The notes beneath the pieces are model-generated. The model was given only the letters and a program-made list of their open reading frames with translations, had not been told where the DNA came from and searched no databases. From contig JACVVK020000034.1 in NCBI GenBank assembly GCA_018292915.2, forward strand, positions 856,001-920,000: 64,000 nt of DNA, written 5' to 3'. Shown here piece by piece: positions 35,616 through 49,512 of the stretch (positions are counted from its first letter, which is position 1; each line of letters begins with the position of its first letter). The translations under genes and the position numbers were made by a program. Source of the stretch: Batillaria attramentaria. Lineage: Eukaryota; Mollusca; Gastropoda; Batillariidae.

Positions 35616-36111
35616 ATGTGTGTTTCTGCGTTCATCTTTGTAAGTTTGATATGTGTTGCTATGTTCGTCTTTGTTAGTCTGATGTGTGTCAATGTGTTTG
35701 TCTTAGTTTGTCTGATGGGTGTAATCGTGTTTTCATCAGTCTGATGTGTGTTAATGTGGTTGTCTTAGTTTGTCTGGTGGGTGTAACTGCGTTTTCATCA
35801 GTCTGATGTGTGTTAATGTGGTTGTCTTAGTTTGTCTGGTGGGTGTAACTGCGTTTTCATCAGTCTGATGTGTGTTAATGTGGTGGTCTGGTGTAGTTGT
35901 ATTTTCATCAGTCTGATGTGTGTCAATGTGTTTGTCTTAGTTTGTCTGATGGGTGTAATCGTGTTTTCATCAGACTGATGTGTGTTAATGTGATTGTCTT
36001 AGTCTGTGCGATGTGTGTACCAGTAATTGTGTTTTCATTAATCTGATGTGTGTTTATGTGTTTGTCGTAGTCTCTCGGATGTGTGTAATTGTGTTTTCAT
36101 CAGTCTGATGC
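35616..36111. repeat. Minisatellite, unit 62 bp, about 8 units
   Basis: tctgatgtgtgt-type unit starts at 35678, 35740, 35802, 35864, 35912, 35974 (actgatg), 36042 and 36104. Spacings are 62, 62, 62, 48, 62, 68 and 62. Each unit ends in gtgttttcatcag. An earlier decayed unit is visible from about 35616. Confidence 0.93.
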
Positions 36112-37914
36112 ATGCTACTCCATGTCTCACAGCAGAATGGGGATGGATGCTGTGAGAATGGGGCACAGGAAAAAAACACTTTTCTCTCAAATTCAATATT
36201 TAAACTGCTGTGTGTACTTTCAAGTGAAAATTTTCTTCCACTGGGCTCTTGCAACCTCCCTACAGAGACAATCCACAATGCAAATGATAAACATACTCTG
36301 CAAAAAGATTAGAGAGAACTTGCTTTGAAAATATATATATGAGAACTTTATTTAATTAGCGTGGCAATGTATCAAACACTGCAGCACATGTACAAGACAA
36401 GTGAAACATTTGTAAGAAGACAAAGGGAATGTGATGAACGTTTTATCACGAACACTGGTGTCGATATGGAGCTGGACTTTCCACACATCTGGGAGCTGAA
36501 AATGTCACAGATGATGATATGCTCAAAGCCACATGGATTTATTAAATCATTACAGATTAACTGAAATACAACCGCAACAAGGTAATCTACAGTGCATAGG
36601 ACCTCGCACGTACCTTTTTTTTTTTGTTGTTTTTTTTTCGGTATGTGAAATACATCGCAATAGAAAAGTGCCTCAAGAAGAATCTGCCAATTCTGATTCT
36701 AAAGCTATTGTTGTTTTATGTGGTTTTCTCAATCTCACATGCCAACACGTTTTTTTGTTGTTGTTTTTTCCAGACTGCACACACCAGTAATAGCAGAGAC
36801 AAAGCATCCACTGCAAGGAACTCCACAAATATGCAATAAATAAGGAGCACTGAGGAGTGTATTTCAACTTTTAATGCCTATAAAGCTCTCTGAGGAATAT
36901 CTGTACTCGCTGTCATGACTACAACTGTTTAAAAAAAAACGTGTACCTTCCATCTGTGCAATTTGAGTGAACATCATTCTTGCACTAAATCGTCCAGCGA
37001 CTGGGTAAAAATTGTGAAATGGGAATGTAAAGAAATTTTAATTGCACATCTACTGCTACAGACTAAACTTAAAAAAGAAAAAATCTACGAATCGCATTTT
37101 TATCAACGTACACATGCAAATTAAAGCTTTGAGCGACCAGCAGCTTGACCATGTGCAAACTTGGTGTGTATCAAAGCATGTACATAACTAGCTATATTAA
37201 AGGTACTTAAGTAAAAATGCTTAATGATCATGCATGTAAAACTCTTCAACCAGTCAACTGTTTAAAATTAAGGAAGACATTTTTCTCCGGCAAATACTAC
37301 TGCAATCTTTAAAAAAAAAATCGAGTACTCTTCATTGATGCAATATTTTACTCTTTCTCAAGAAGAAAATGCCAAGGAGTGTAACGCAGGGCACACTTTG
37401 AAGGGAAAACGTACAATATGTTGCATCAGAGGATCTGTAAAACTAAAATTTAGAAAAGACAGTCAAGAATCTTACCCTGATTCTTACCCATGAACCACCA
37501 AGACAATACTGAAGCACGTGTGTACTTGAGAATATCTCTGCTTACCTGTGATGACCATGGAATCCCATATCAGTAACTGCCAAGGTGACATGTATACAGA
37601 CATGTGTCCTTGAGAGTATTTATGATCCTGATATTACCCTGGTACTGATAAATTATCTTCATTATAAAAGCTGCGAATACCTGTATGTGCAAATGTTACA
37701 AGTTAGACAAGACAACGGTCAACAGCGTGAATATTTACAGCTTTTGTCATGGATTACATATTAAAAACATTTGTAAACACTTGTGCACGCATTCCTGATT
37801 AAACATTGTAAATATGGAAGCAATATAAAAACTTGCATGTTGCATTGTGACTGCGAAACATTTAAAAAAATAATCCTAAGTGGGACTATTCCCAGAAAGT
37901 AAGGCACATGGATA

Positions 37915-38093
37915 CAGTAGAACCTCTTTTGGGTGACCACCCATTTGAGAGACCACCTGCCAGTGCAGACCAATGTTACAATGATCCTGGGTTGCACTTG
38001 TTCACTGTCTGAAGCTTCTTTTTGATGACCACCTCTCTTTTAAGACCACTCTTATCAAGGCCAAGGGGTGGTCGCCCAAAAGAAGTTGTACTG
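37915..38093. mobile_element. MITE with about 30-bp terminal inverted repeats and TA flanks
   Basis: Left end cagtagaacctcttttgggt and the reverse complement of the right end cagtacaacttcttttgggc match with few differences, continuing into gaccacc. TA precedes 37915 and follows 38093, as expected for a TA target-site duplication. The end sequence resembles pogo/Tigger-type Tc1-mariner ends (family recollection). No transposase; 179 bp. Confidence 0.82.
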
Positions 38094-38430
38094 TATTTGT
38101 GTAAGGTATATATATATACATCACAGCATGAATTTCAGCATTCTTACTGAGTGCACAGCATTATTTAATGGTAATTCAGTCACTTGGAACACTTCTGTTG
38201 CATAATTTGATACAGCAGTGCTTATCGAAGATGGATCAAGGACTCTGATTTGACCTGTGACAGTCCCGTGAATCTTTGTCAACGGTGTCACAAGGAAAAC
38301 TGGAACAAAATATCTGCTCATCCATTCTGCACGTGAACAAGCAGAAGATTTGTGGGTGCTACAAGTATTGCTTGTTTTCAGCACGTCCTCAGCACGCAAA
38401 ACTTTTGCTGCTCCAGTTATGGTGAACACT

Positions 38431-38436
38431 TTTATT
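38431..38436 (-). promoter_or_regulatory. Candidate poly(A) signal AATAAA for the ABCA gene
   Basis: TTTATT on plus is AATAAA on minus, about 285 bases past the ABCA stop codon. Position is reasonable for a 3' UTR; nothing else confirms it. Confidence 0.35.
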
Positions 38437-38639
38437 TTCACCCATGATAGCGGCACACAGTCGTCAAGTCACTTCTGTCAGCGTCACAGATAGGTACCAC
38501 AGCATTAAAATCACAAAACGCTTTTCACAAGAAATGTGAAAGGAGTTCTTGTCAACCGTGCAGTCTTCCTTTGGTGTTTGTTGCATGACAAGATGTAAAG
38601 AACACAAAATCTTTTGCCAAGTCATGGACACTGATCTAC

Positions 38640-38775
38640 AGTCCAGTTGAAAAGAACTGTCCATCCGGAATTTTCATCTGTGACAAACGGAGAAGTCACA
38701 AAGACCTCTTGGGTACTGATTATAGTTTGGTTGAAAACAACTGTGCCTCGTATCCAGGATTTTCAAACGAGAGGA
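38640..38775 (-). repeat. Partial duplication of the last coding segment into the 3' UTR
   Basis: On plus, cagttgaaaagaactgt then ggaattttca (38642-38680) resembles ggttgaaaacaactgtg then ggattttcaaa (38727-38770), which is the end of the coding exon. Homology is short and diverged. Confidence 0.5.
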
Positions 38776-38986
38776 ACGGAGGAGCCTCCAGAGGCTGTTG
38801 CTGGGATGTCTTCAGTGGATCACCAGAAAACTCAGGGTTCATGTAGGCATATGTTGCGCCTGTCAAGGATTTCTGCAGGAGTGAGTCCTTGCCGGAGAAA
38901 CTACCACTGCTGCTTCCACTGCTTGATCCGTTCTCAAAATCGTGGTCTGCATCGTCTGTCTGTTCTTGGGCAAAATTGACAAATAC
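38720..38986 (-). CDS. ABCA3-like: ABCA exon v30: C-terminal tail and stop
   Basis: 88 codons plus stop. Opens with [12 protein letters not shown], the conserved C-terminal motif after NBD2, then a Ser/Gly-rich stretch, a YMNPEF and a FENPGY motif, and ends Ser-Thr-Lys-Leu. Acceptor ccctcag. Confidence 0.93.
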   Translation of the reverse strand, partial: VFVNFAQEQTDDADHDFENGSSSGSSSGSFSGKDSLLQKSLTGATYAYMNPEFSGDPLKTSQQQPLEAPPFLSFENPGYEAQLFSTKL

Positions 38987-41900
38987 CTGAGGGAGAACAG
39001 ACACAACAGGTCAGATGCAAAACTTACACAACTGTTGTACTCTTTTTCTAATGCTAGAATAAAACCATTCCTGATTGTTTTCCGCTAACGAAAACAAACA
39101 ACAACAAAAAAGTTTACCAAAACATGATACACAACATGATACACAACCTCGGTACTCAGCACAAAGTTGGATATGTCTGCACGGATAAGACACTACCCTA
39201 CTACTAGCAGGATGAGCAAAAGCCTTGCAGGGGTTTAATTACATACATCATTCCACTGCACTGTATAAAATGTTCCTTTCTCAAGAAGGGAGGGGTCAAA
39301 AACATGCACACCATCCATGCCTCTTCCGAATCATCTTAAATCTTCAGACTCATACCGTGTCAAGTGTGGTTTGTGAGACAGAGTAGTAGACGATCTGGTT
39401 GTTGGCCTGTGCACTCTGGAGGGCAGCGAAGATGTCAGCGACGCAACCAACTCCTCGCGGGATGCTGACTTCCACTACGCTGTGGTGCTGGTCCTGTAGG
39501 GGTTTTCACACTCATATCATCAGCACACGCATGCTTATAGAATAAATTGCACTGCATCGTAACTGATTTTCCTCAGATGTAAGTGACTGAGCTGAGGCCC
39601 TGCTTAAAATTCTGTACAGTCAATGCGGTTAATGAAGGTTACCGACAGGACAGAATTAGTCAAACAACTGAATTTCACAGTGTACATGTACTTGCAAAGG
39701 TTTCTCAGTGTCGGTTTGTTTGTTTTTTTCTTTTCTGAGAAAACATTATTAAGTTATCTCTTAAAAGCCCATGCCAAAATCGAAATGCTATCTGAAGTCT
39801 TCCGATCACAAGGATCCACTTCAAGCCACTATTATGGAATCTGCAGCACTCTCAGGCCTAGCGGAGAGAAGGCCCACGTCTTGCCTTATAGTGGCTGGAA
39901 GTGGCTCATACTGGTGTGCTGTGGCTTGTTCTTTTTTAACAAGTCTCATAATATAGCAGGGGGGAGGGGGGGAGCAGGTGGGGGGGGGGGGGAGGTGCAG
40001 ATCAGGCTCGGGCTCTTAAGAGTTCAGTAAAATAAAGGTAAAATAAGACAGAATGTGGGTAACTTGTCACATTAGCTTTTGGCACACTCTGGATGAAGTC
40101 TCTTGCACATGCAAGCCACCATGACTGGAGAATGCATGCACAGGGTTAGGACAGAAGACATGACCCGTACATCAATGCTGGAGATCTTGTTAGGCATAGT
40201 GAACGATTTCAGAATAAAGTGTATTATTTATTTTATATTACACTGCACTCATGAAACAAAGGGACTGGTTTGACCATTCAATGAAAGGGGAAACGTTACA
40301 GGGAAGAACAGTGATAGGTTTTTTTTTTTGTTTTTGTTTTTAAATATCTTGTTATCACACGTCCAATTTCAAAGTTAGAAGTAGTGTTATATGTTACTGT
40401 GTTATGTAACAATACAGTGTTAAAAAAAAGGCGACATCTCAGACTTCTTAAAATACAATAGAAAAAAAGCTGCATGCCTACAGTTTTTGACATCTTCAAT
40501 ACCAGATCTGTTCAACATTTGGACAACTTCTTGATTTCTAAAAATCATTTTCCGTAGGTGGGATAGCTCTGTAAAAATTACCCAAAACTGGCTTTTCAGA
40601 TTTTAACATTGGTCATAATATTGTTACCATGAATCCCAAAACAGTAAACTGAATCATCTGGATTTCGCATGATTTTGATGTTACAAACCAATATGCAATT
40701 TCTGTTACACTTTTATCCATGCCAAAAACTGTCAAAAGATTGAGAAAAAAAAGCAAAAAAAAAAAAAGCATGCATTGCAAGAAATGGTGGATCATTTCAA
40801 TGCATCAGTTACACAGTAGCTGTTTTTAATTTATGATGCTACTGTTACAAACACTGTTAGTCTTCCAAAGCACAGATTAAAGTCATTGCGTCTCAAGCCT
40901 CCAAGTTAAGACAAAACCCAATATTCATTCACTTAAATATCGCATTAGTTGTTAAAGACTGTAGCTTTTTTCAGTACACACATACAGGGTGTATAACAAA
41001 TGTTACTATGCCATAAATGCCCAAGCAAATTTGACCAACTCAAAGAACTGACAGTTTCTTGCATGAAATGACTTGGACAACAACAACAACTTTGTCGACG
41101 ATGATGATGATGATGATGTGGATGAAGCCGAAGACCATGATAAAAAAAAAAAATCTATTTTAGCTTATTCCTGCATTGTAAACTGCCCTACAATTCTGAC
41201 TAAACTGCGATAGTTCCTATAAGCAGCACCTGAAATAACACCGAGGAAAGTGAATGTATTTTCTTTTCTAAAATACATAAATTGCAACAGCATAACTGTT
41301 GCAAGTAGCACTGAACAACAAACAGAAAACAACACTAAAACCGACAGTATACAAAAATTTGGTACCTGAACCAAAAACACTAAAATTATAATAAAAACAA
41401 TATGAAATAACACTTTGAAAAATGAAATTAAAAAAAATAATACATATATTTTTTATTTGATTTTTTAAAAATTTAAAATGAAAAGGAAAGAGAAAAAAAA
41501 ATGAAAATTTCCTTCCAATAAAAAGACAGACATGCACAGCACAACACAGACTCCAACAGTACACATACGTGCAATAACCTCATGACCAGCAACGGTCCTA
41601 CTGATCGGCCAGAAAAAGAAGCAGAATTCACCATCACCGTAGCCCACAGCTCTACGTCTGAGATGCCTTCTGTTGCCGTATGAGTGAAAATGAGAATGAA
41701 AATGACACTGACCTTTAACCTCTCACTAACCTTGATGCTTGACCCTGGGAACTGCGTGAGGAAAGCCTCAGCAACACTATACCGGTTACTGGACAGCCCT
41801 TGCAGGTGAAGGATCACGGTGTAGCCGTCTCCAAATCTGGGGTGGAAAAAAGAAAAAAAAAGTCAAAGGCTGTGTACGTTTGCGACAGGGGGAGTGAGTG

Positions 41901-44140
41901 AGTGTTTGGGGGGTTTAACGTCCTTTTCCACCACATACGAGTGATATCAAAGACAGGGCAACGACGAAAAAGCCAGCACAAATATTTGGCCCCAGCCGGG
42001 ATAAGAACTCACGACCCGAGCATTAGAAATCCAACGCTCTACGATTCGGCCACCCCGGCTCCCCGTGTTTGCTACAGAAAGTTGTCCTCGGAAGTAAACA
42101 CTAAAGCGTGCAATTAGCAGAAATATGGTAAGATGAGTTGACCCTTTTTTTTCTGCCAGCAGTGACAACACATGTAGTTGCCAATAGGTCCTGGTTAATC
42201 ACTGGAGGTTGGAAGTCATGACAGACAAAGGGTTAAACACTTCCGTGAGACCACTTCAGCAAAAAACACTGTACCAACCGCAGTTTCTGTTTTGCTTCAG
42301 CCTACAGTGTCACCTCACATTTGTGTTGATCGAAAGAACCCGGTTCAGACACAACTTACTCAAAAGGATGAGAGCTGCAGATTAATTGTAGCCAAATCTA
42401 GAAGTTATCTGTATTTTCCACACTCTATATGTGCAGCTAGCAGCAGTAACTGCAGACGACACCAATTCTTCTCTGGCACCTCTTTGTGGATCGAGGTACA
42501 CTGAAGTACATGAGACGAAGAACACATTCGCAATGAAAGGCCCTAGAGAAAAAGAAAAAAAACACCACATTACGGCGTGCACCTACTTGTTTTTCAGGTG
42601 CTGGGGACTGCCAAGGCACTTGAGTTGTCCATTGACCATGATGGCGATGCGGGAACACAGGGAGTCGCACTCGTCCATGCTGTGAAAGAGAAAACAAGAT
42701 GAATGTCTGCATAGAGGGCACTATGCACTATGCACCACGTGCATTCGCTGGTATCAGAATTATTTATTGATAGGCCTTAGGCCCATTCAAATTAAGTTGA
42801 GAGTGACATCAAGACATTCTTATACACATCAATACATGTACAAAAAGTAACCAAAGTGCAAAATAAAGTATATCAACTCAGCTGAGCAACTGTTGTCTGT
42901 TGTCTTTTTCTTAAACTTAAAGCTAGAAAAATATATAATGCCAGGTTCTTAACTGTATAATAGTTACTTGAGGCCATTAACATAGTGAGTCGAAAGCTGC
43001 TTGGATGGTTCCAGTATTTTCTAGGAATAAACCGGGTACGTATGTCAGAAAGACTGGCAAATCTAAGACAGCACAGGAGAGGCAGCTTCCACGCATACTT
43101 TCAACAGTTTATACAGACTGAATATGAGGTGTGGTACAGATCAAATATCAACCTTAATTATTTTTCATGTATGTAGATCACATTAATGCACAGTAAAACA
43201 ACATTGTCTGCAGAGCATTGGTGCATGGGTAGGTGTTTGGGAGTTTAACATCCTTTTCCATCACTTAAGGGTGATATCAAAGATGGCGCAACAAGGAAAA
43301 GGCCAGTACAAATAATTGCCCCCAGCCGGGATTGCATTGGTGACGTAACTGCATTTCCACAGAGAATGGTCACACACCATCATACAAAAAGTGCATCATC
43401 TAGACACACACAGACTATACATGTATAATCAGTACTGTACTCTGTTAAAGGTCTGCTTCCTGACAAGTAGTAAATTGTGGAAGTATTTACCTGTGTGAGG
43501 TGAGGATCACTGCCTGTCCCCGCTGGATGGCTGTGGTGATGCTCTTCCAGGCCAGACGACGTGTGCCGGCATCCATGCCTGTGGTCGGCTCATCCTGAAC
43601 ACGAGTTATAAAGGCACAGTCAGATAGACTAGTTCTAGTGGTTTACCCCAAAATAAACCATGACATGTTTCAATTTTTTGCCGTAGCTACCGCGCTTCCA
43701 GGGCCCATGCATTTACTGCAATTCTATTTTTCTGGTAGGGTGACAAGTGACTTATGTATCCCCTAAAAAATCTACACACTGATTTGTGAGAAAATGATGC
43801 GTAGAGCAGTTGAAAGTGCCTAATGTTAAGAAGAATATCATTAAAAGCATACACTTGCAAATACTTCGCAGAGATTTTTCTGTGTGATGATTTTTTACAT
43901 GATCCAAGCAGAATAAAATGTCACCCCCAATAGTGAACAAAATAACATGTACTGGCCATGATATATGAGTTCCAAATGTTTGAAATGCACTCTCTGCATA
44001 TATCTTTGACAGGTGGAGTGTGTTTTTGTGAACTTGTAAACCACTGAGCGGGTTATAGAAAGTCAAGCTTTTCTGTGCAGCTGTAGGTGAATATGCAAGT
44101 AATTTGCTGTTGAAATATCTTCTTCCTTTGCGTGTGTGCA

Positions 44141-44216
<76 letters not shown>

Positions 44217-45963
44217 TCTCTCTCTCTCTTGGGTTGTTGTTTTGCTGCTGTGGTAGCATCTCAAATGCACACTGATTTAAACACACCAAACTCACCAACA
44301 ACAGTACAGGAGGATCGCCCAGCATGGCTATGGCAAGGTTTAGTTTGCGCTTGGTGCCTCCGCTGTACGTGTGGACGGCGTTGTCCGCGTAACTCTCCAA
44401 GTGAAGTCTCTTCAGTTGCTCTGCTACAACCTGGAACGACAAGACGTACATTTTCAACAAATTTTACCCAGACATCAGGTAAGTTGGGGTGGGGTGGGGG
44501 ATAATGGGGTTGGTGCATGATTGGGGGGTCACGTGATACAGACTGTATACAAAAAAATCTTTTGTGGAAACCAGTGGAAGATTGTATATTGCACATACAC
44601 ATATTACCATTGCAGTCAAGTTTAAGACGGTATCTCTGCAACTAGAAAAGCCCCTATGCACTACACCCGATCTCTCAGTAATCTCCCAAGTTGTGTCTCT
44701 GAGACTGTTTCAGTGTTGGTTTGCAAATATTAGCTGATATGTATTAGGCACACCTATTGGTATACATTAACAGACTAGACTGCAATTTTCCTGTGCTGTG
44801 AGTGCATACTCTGTAAGTACATACTATGTGAGTGCATACTCTGCATACCGTATCTTGAATGACACACACACCTGTTTTGCCTGTTCACTATCAAAACCGC
44901 GCAGTCTGGCGTGGAAATGCAGCGTCTCACGGCCAGACAGGAACATGTCCAGCGCATCCTCCTGTGGACAATAGCCGACCTCCTCGCGCAGGCTTAATGA
45001 ATCAAGTCTGAACAGGAAAAGGGGAAAGTTGACAATTACACAGGTTTTAGTGGTTGCGGTTCCTAAAACTGCTAATACTGGAAAACGTGAACCTGTTCTC
45101 AATTTTTTTTCTGGAGGGCAAAATTAGGCTTTAGTAGGGTGGGTGGGTGTTTGGGGGTTTCACGTCCTTTTCCACTACATACGAGTGATATCAAAGACAG
45201 GGCAACGATGAAAAAGACAGCACAAATATTTAGCCCCAGCCGGGATACGAACTCACGACCCGAGCATTAGAAGTCCAAAGCTCTACCATTCAGCCATCCC
45301 GGCTCCCCTAGGCTTTAGTAAAAGAACGTTACTAGCAAAAAAAAGAAAGAAAGAAAGAAAGAAAAAATCTCAATGAAAGCAAAACGTTAAACATGTGGGC
45401 TGCAGGTAAAAGACATTTTGGGTTTTTCTTCTCCCCTCTTCTTCTTTCCGTTTATGCAGATTTGGAAAGATTGATAGAGTACTGTGTGCGACTGTACAAT
45501 CTGACCAGTGGCTAAACCCCAGCTGACCAGTGTTCACAATACAGAATGGAGTGTATCTGCTCATTCTCTGCACTCCCATATAGTGAAAGTAACAGAGCAG
45601 AAGTGGCATAAACGCATCTGCACAGAGAATATGGTCCCATAGCCTCATGTACCTCACAGCTGAAGAAAAGTGGGTCCTTTTGTTGCACGATTTTGTATTG
45701 TTTAATATATCTGTCGGTACTACAACAAGCCACATCTCCTGGCTGACAACAGAAGTATAGGACATTGTACTGAATATTGTTGACTGTGTTGCAGATATGA
45801 TAGGACATATAATAATAATAATAATTAATATATAGGTATTTAAGGGACACCCTCCCTCTTGTGGGAGCTCAGGGCGCCTCACAATGAACACACTCATTCA
45901 TCCAGAAACACACACAACATGCCTCCACACATACATTTCACTACAAACACATAATGTGCAGAA

Positions 45964-46012
<49 letters not shown>

Positions 46013-49000
46013 ATGGCAGGAAAGTAAATGGACATTTTGAACAGGAATCGGTCTGTGACGATGCCCGACGCAGATACGAAGCCCTGTATACATGTGAGTC
46101 CTCGAATCATGGAATCAATGCACTTACTTTTTGCCGTGAAGGATGGCCTGACCGAGAGAAGGTGTGGTCCCTCCCGTCAACATCTTGAATGTGGTGGTCT
46201 TTCCTGCTCCATTCACACCCAGCAGGCCGAAGCACTGACAAGACAAAACAAGAGTGAAATGTACTCATGCAGTGTCTGACAACAACATTATACCGTTCCA
46301 CAACCTTCAGAGTCCCAAGAGTTTCTATACTACATGTATAAAAGAAGGTTTTGAAGGACTTTGACTCTTTGAAGGGCACTGCCTGATTCTTGGAGGCTGC
46401 TTTGAAAATAATTCCTATGGCACCTATCCTAAAGGCACTTCCAAAAATAGGAGGGTGGGTGGGTGTTTGTGAGTTTAACGTCCTTTTCCACCACATACGG
46501 GTGATATCAAAGATGGGGCAACGATGAAAAAGCCAGCACAAATATTTGGCCCCAGCCGGGATTCAAACTCATCACCCGAGCATTGGAAATCCAACGCTCT
46601 ACCATTTGGCCACCCCAGCTCCCCTCAAAAACTAGGAAAACGTGTAATGGAAGTTGTGATTTTAGACGACATCAGATCGTTATACACACACACACACACA
46701 AAGCAGAGACCAACAGTCACAAACTGAGCTCACCTCTCCCTTGCTGACACCAAAGCTGATGCGGTTGACAGCACAGAACTTCTTCATGCCCCGCAGGTAC
46801 ACCTGAAAATTAATGTCATCAGGTAACAATGACATTCCTGTTCTCTCTTTATAATCATATCACTGTGACTGGAAGTCACCAAGAAAAACTTCAGTTTCAG
46901 GTGGAAATGTGCAAATTTTGTTTACTGCTGGGACCCCCCACCCCCACCCCGAAAAAGAAAGAGAAAGAAAAAAGAAAAAGAAACCACCACACCAACAAAA
47001 CAAAAAAATCCCAACAGAAACCAACAACAACAGAAAAACACATGACATTGCCAGCTGGGATGAGCTGTGTGGAGGCAACATATCATACACATGAATGTAC
47101 GCTACAAGGTGAGAGATGATGGTGCATACCTTGCTTAGGTCCCTGACCACCAGAGCATCCCCACTGCCTGAAGCTCGCACCCTCTCGTGCTCGTTGTACA
47201 CATCCTCATCGTCCTTGCCTGTGTAGTTCATACTTCTGGACATACTGCAACACCAGAAATGTCTTGGTACAACAGGGGTTGTATTTAATTGATTTTTGTT
47301 TGTTTGTTTGTTTTTGTTTGATTGTTGTGTTTTCGTTTGTTGTTGGTGTTGTGTTGGTTTTTGTTGTTGTTGTTTTTTTTAAAATTACATACAACTTGCA
47401 CATTACCATTTTTCTCAACACAAAATTGAAGGGTGTGTTGCTAGGATGAGTCAGAAATGGATTCTGATCATGGTTCAGCCACTACCACAATACCGGTACA
47501 CTTCACAATCATTCTACAATGACAGCTGATGTGATTACATTTTTTAATTTTTTTTTAAAACATGCTTCACCAGAAAATATTTACCTCTGGGCTCGTGCCT
47601 TTCGTGAATGGATGAGCAGAGCTGCGATGAAGAAGACGAGCCCCTCGATGCCCAAAGCGACGAATTTCCAGCCAAGCATATCAAAGGAGAAGGGGCTGAC
47701 GTAAGTGTCCTCTCCAAAGCGTGCCAGCAGCTCGTACTCGACCTGATTGGTCACCAGGCTGACCAATCCCATTCCCAGGCTGAATTGTGGGAAGATGAGG
47801 AACACATACTGACACACTTCGAAAGCTCCATCCAAGGTCTGCAAGAGAGGGGGGAAATTTAAAATAATGACATGGTACATTTTCATTGATGGTAACCTGT
47901 TCTTTCCAGTAAACCAAATCCACAATATCTTTACGAAATTTTTACTTTTTAACCCACGCAACTGATGTGGAAAAATTTGCAATGTACAGAGAAAACCAAG
48001 AGACGAAGTGCTTGACATCCATTATCTCTGTCCCAGATGATTCTCAGTTTGACATACCACAACTAGTCAAAACCAGAAAGTGGAAAATCACGACGCTATG
48101 TGCACATTAAACTTTCCATCTTGTATCAGGATCACATGCGCAACCACGCAACACAGGTACACACACACACACATACATGTACAAGCACAATCATCAGTTC
48201 TGTAAGGTCAACCAGAAAGCTGAAACCTCTGAAAAGCAACCAGTCAGAAATGCAATCACCCGCCACATCAAATACACACTTATGCAAAGCCAGTCTGTAA
48301 ACAGGTGCAGAGAGAAAACCATGCCCATCTTAAACTATGCTGCAGTGGTATTTTAGCCTTCATATAAGGCTAAGTGAATGTACATAGAACAAGTTTGCAG
48401 GCAATGCAGCACCATTTATAGCTGGCGTGACTTTCCGTTCTGTTGGTGGCCAGCTCCAGCGCCATGTTCATGCATACACAGATCACTTCAACTATGACGT
48501 CACCACCATCTAGTCTCTGCCACAGTTTGGAAAATGGCGGAAAAACGTCAATTATCTCCTGGTGTCCTTTTTCATGACTTAGTCAATACAGATGGCTATG
48601 GATGAAATACAGATGAAATCTGTTAACACGATAAAGATGTACAACTAAACCGGTGATAATCGAACTAGGCTCAAGTTTCCCGGGAACTGCTTTGTGACTG
48701 TGATCAATTGTTGACACAGTCCTTTGGTTCCAGCTCAGTTGTTTCACATGGCATAGAGGTTTTGGCTGCTTACGAGTCACGCTTGCAGTGCACTGATGGG
48801 AGACGGATCGACCTCCTTGCGCATAGTGATTATCAACTGTGGCAGAGACGAGATGAGATGCGAAATCGTCGCATGCAGTTTGGCTCATGCATAAACGTGC
48901 AGCCTCAACCTGATCTAATTATGGCAGGCTGGTCACTTGACCTCTTTGTTTGGTGTGTCCCACCCATGTATCCTGGACCATATATTTCCCCTTCCTTATA

Positions 49001-49148
49001 AATACAAGACTGGTTGGACTGTATTACTACCGGAGGTGAGACTGGTCAAGATGATGCACTTTGGGATGAGATCCCTACAGGCTGTCCTACAACCAGATTC
49101 ACCACAGATTTTGACCCATTCTGAGCCCTGTTGCAGGTGAAAGGGTAG

Positions 49149-49224
<76 letters not shown>

Positions 49225-49467
49225 TGTCAGTGTGTGTTGCAGACTCTTATTAGTTTAGACGGTCATTGTGAAGAGCCTTGAGCTCACCTTGTGGGGATAC
49301 TGTGCTATATAAGAATGCTATATTATTATTATTATTATTATTAGATCGACTTTAGTAAATGCCCGAGTGGCTAGCTGTTTTTAAATAATAATAATAATAC
49401 TCATAGGGTGCCTATCCCCGGGGAGCGAGCTCTAGCCGCCTTACAATCTAAAAACAAAGTTTAAAAC

Positions 49468-49512
<45 letters not shown>

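Larger units (their letters stand above)
31881..38719. other. Region between the convergent gene ends
   Basis: No coding sequence recognised. It contains two SINE pieces, a 302-bp tandem duplication, GT/GA and GC-rich microsatellites (34737-34800, 35080-35365), a 62-bp minisatellite, a MITE and probably the ABCA 3' UTR at the right end. Confidence 0.7.

Noticed and set aside
38121..38456. 111-residue minus open frame below the ABCA stop
   Set aside because: No recognised family and no splice support; most likely 3' UTR and overlaps nothing conserved that I can see.
42985..43173. 63-residue plus open frame (contains [20 protein letters not shown])
   Set aside because: No family recognised, on the opposite strand to a possible LINE end; insufficient evidence for a gene.
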